From contig URHQ01000052.1 of assembly GCA_900547655.1 (NCBI GenBank), positions 1 to 14,896 of the forward strand: DNA of 14,896 bases, read 5' to 3'. The stretch comes from an uncultured Collinsella sp. (GTDB taxonomy: Bacteria > Actinomycetota > Coriobacteriia > Coriobacteriales > Coriobacteriaceae). This document shows, piece after piece, positions 14,283 to 14,896 of the stretch. A program made the translations under genes and the position numbers. Below the pieces are notes generated by a model. That model saw only the letters and a list, made by a program, of their open reading frames with translations, had not been told where the DNA came from and ran no database searches. Within the stretch, counting starts at the first letter, position 1, and every line of letters begins with the position of its first letter.

Positions 14283-14884
14283 CTAGAACTGGTTCAAGAA
14301 CCTCATGTCACCAGTCATCAACGTGCGCAGGTCGGGCAGGTCGTAGCGCAGTGCCGCGACGCGCTCGGCGCCAATACCAAAGGCGAAGCCGGTGTACTTC
14401 TCGGGGTCGATGCCGCAGTTGATCAGAACGTTGGGGTCGACCATGCCACAGCCCAGGATCTCAATCCAGCCGCTATGCTTGCAGAAGTTGCAGCCCTTGC
14501 CGCCGCACACGTGGCAGCTCACGTCCACCTCGCAGGAAGGCTCGGTGAAGGGGAAGAAGTGCGGGCGATAGCGCGTCTTGCGATCCTCGCCAAACATGCA
14601 CTTAACAAAGTAGTCGAGCGTGCCCTTAAGATCGCCAAAGGTGATACCCTCGTCGACGACCAGACCCTCGATCTGGTTGAACTGCGGCAGATGGCAGGCG
14701 TCGGCCGTGTCGGGACGGTAGACGGTGCCCGGGCAGATCATGTAGATGGGCGGCTTCTGCGACTCCATGGTGTGAATCTGCACGCCCGAGGTCTGGGTGC
14801 GCAGTAGCACGTCGGACTCGCCGTGAGCGTGAGCCTCGGGATGCGCGACGCTGCCGGGGTTGTTGTCGACCACATAGAACGTGT
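14283..14884 (-). CDS. pheS: Phenylalanine-tRNA ligase alpha subunit, C-terminal part (cut by contig end)
   Basis: About 200 residues of the catalytic domain remain; the N-terminal tRNA-binding coiled coil and early catalytic domain lie off the right edge. The first genomic codons read DTFYVVDNN. The fragment carries LLRTQTSGVQIHTM, motif 2 (RPHFFPFTEPSCEVDV), GCGMVDPNVL and motif 3 (GFAFGIGAERVAALRYDLPD). Between motif 2 and the GCGM strand, a CHVCGGKGCNFC cluster adds a likely zinc-knuckle that is absent from E. coli PheS. In-frame GTG 14871-14873 is not the start, because conserved sequence continues upstream. PheS aminoacylates tRNA-Phe together with PheT, encoded 63 bases downstream. Confidence 0.97.
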
Positions 14885-14896
14885 CTGTCTCTTATA
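14885..14896 (-). other. Untrimmed Nextera mosaic end (assembly artefact)
   Basis: The last 12 bases, CTGTCTCTTATA, are the first 12 of the reverse Tn5 mosaic end. With the full adapter at the other end, this is library sequence. Genomic sequence ends at about 14884, inside pheS. Confidence 0.93.

Noticed and set aside
1..14896. CRISPR array, insertion sequence, tRNA or rRNA gene
   Set aside because: I read the intergenic regions on both strands and saw no repeat-spacer pattern, transposase gene, tRNA arm consensus or rRNA sequence.

Overview
The window is a GC-rich bacterial contig carrying mostly chromosomal housekeeping genes. Gene content, frequent GTG/TTG starts with strong Shine-Dalgarno (SD) sequences, and overall protein resemblance suggest a gut actinobacterium of class Coriobacteriia, probably Collinsella or a relative. 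That assignment is inference from memory, not a search. Both ends carry sequencing adapter: positions 2-35 are the full Nextera read-2 transposase adapter and 14885-14896 are the start of the reverse mosaic end. The contig is therefore cut artificially inside a gene at each end, and translations that run into the adapters are artefacts.

Layout from left to right. (1) Minus strand, 36-1407: the start of a Tad/Flp-pilus-type operon, with a CpaB-like SAF-domain protein followed, in an ATGA overlap, by the N-terminal part of a TadZ/CpaE-like protein cut by the contig end. (2) Minus strand, 1660-2844: rsgA, a ribosome-maturation GTPase, with its terminator at 1608-1642. (3) Minus strand, 3086-5767: a P2A-type calcium-transporting ATPase. 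It is followed by a very long hairpin and an intrinsic terminator, and preceded by a structured leader that can hide its SD. (4) A 440-base AT-rich divergent intergenic region, then pyruvate kinase (6210-7670, plus strand) with a 16-bp-stem terminator and a possible coding remnant. (5) Minus strand, 7874-8722: a zinc-dependent phospholipase C-like protein. (6) Minus strand, 8803-11517: an ECF-type nickel/cobalt uptake operon transcribed as cbiM/nikMN, cbiQ, cbiO, with a recognisable promoter and a NikR-like operator. (7) Minus strand, 11766-14884: pheT and the C-terminal part of pheS, the two subunits of phenylalanyl-tRNA synthetase.

How the parts work together: the three ECF genes form one membrane transporter. 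NikMN is the metal-binding core, CbiQ the transmembrane coupler and CbiO the ATPase, and the operator immediately after the promoter suggests nickel-dependent repression. PheS and PheT form one heterotetrameric enzyme. The two Tad genes would belong to a pilus secretion machine whose remainder lies off the left edge. The ATPase, RsgA and pyruvate kinase are stand-alone units with their own terminators.

I found no mobile element, CRISPR array, tRNA or rRNA, and no clearly new multi-gene system. The most interesting signals are regulatory: the NikR-like dyad, the SD-sequestering leader of the ATPase, the dyad in front of the Tad operon, and the long hairpin after the ATPase gene.
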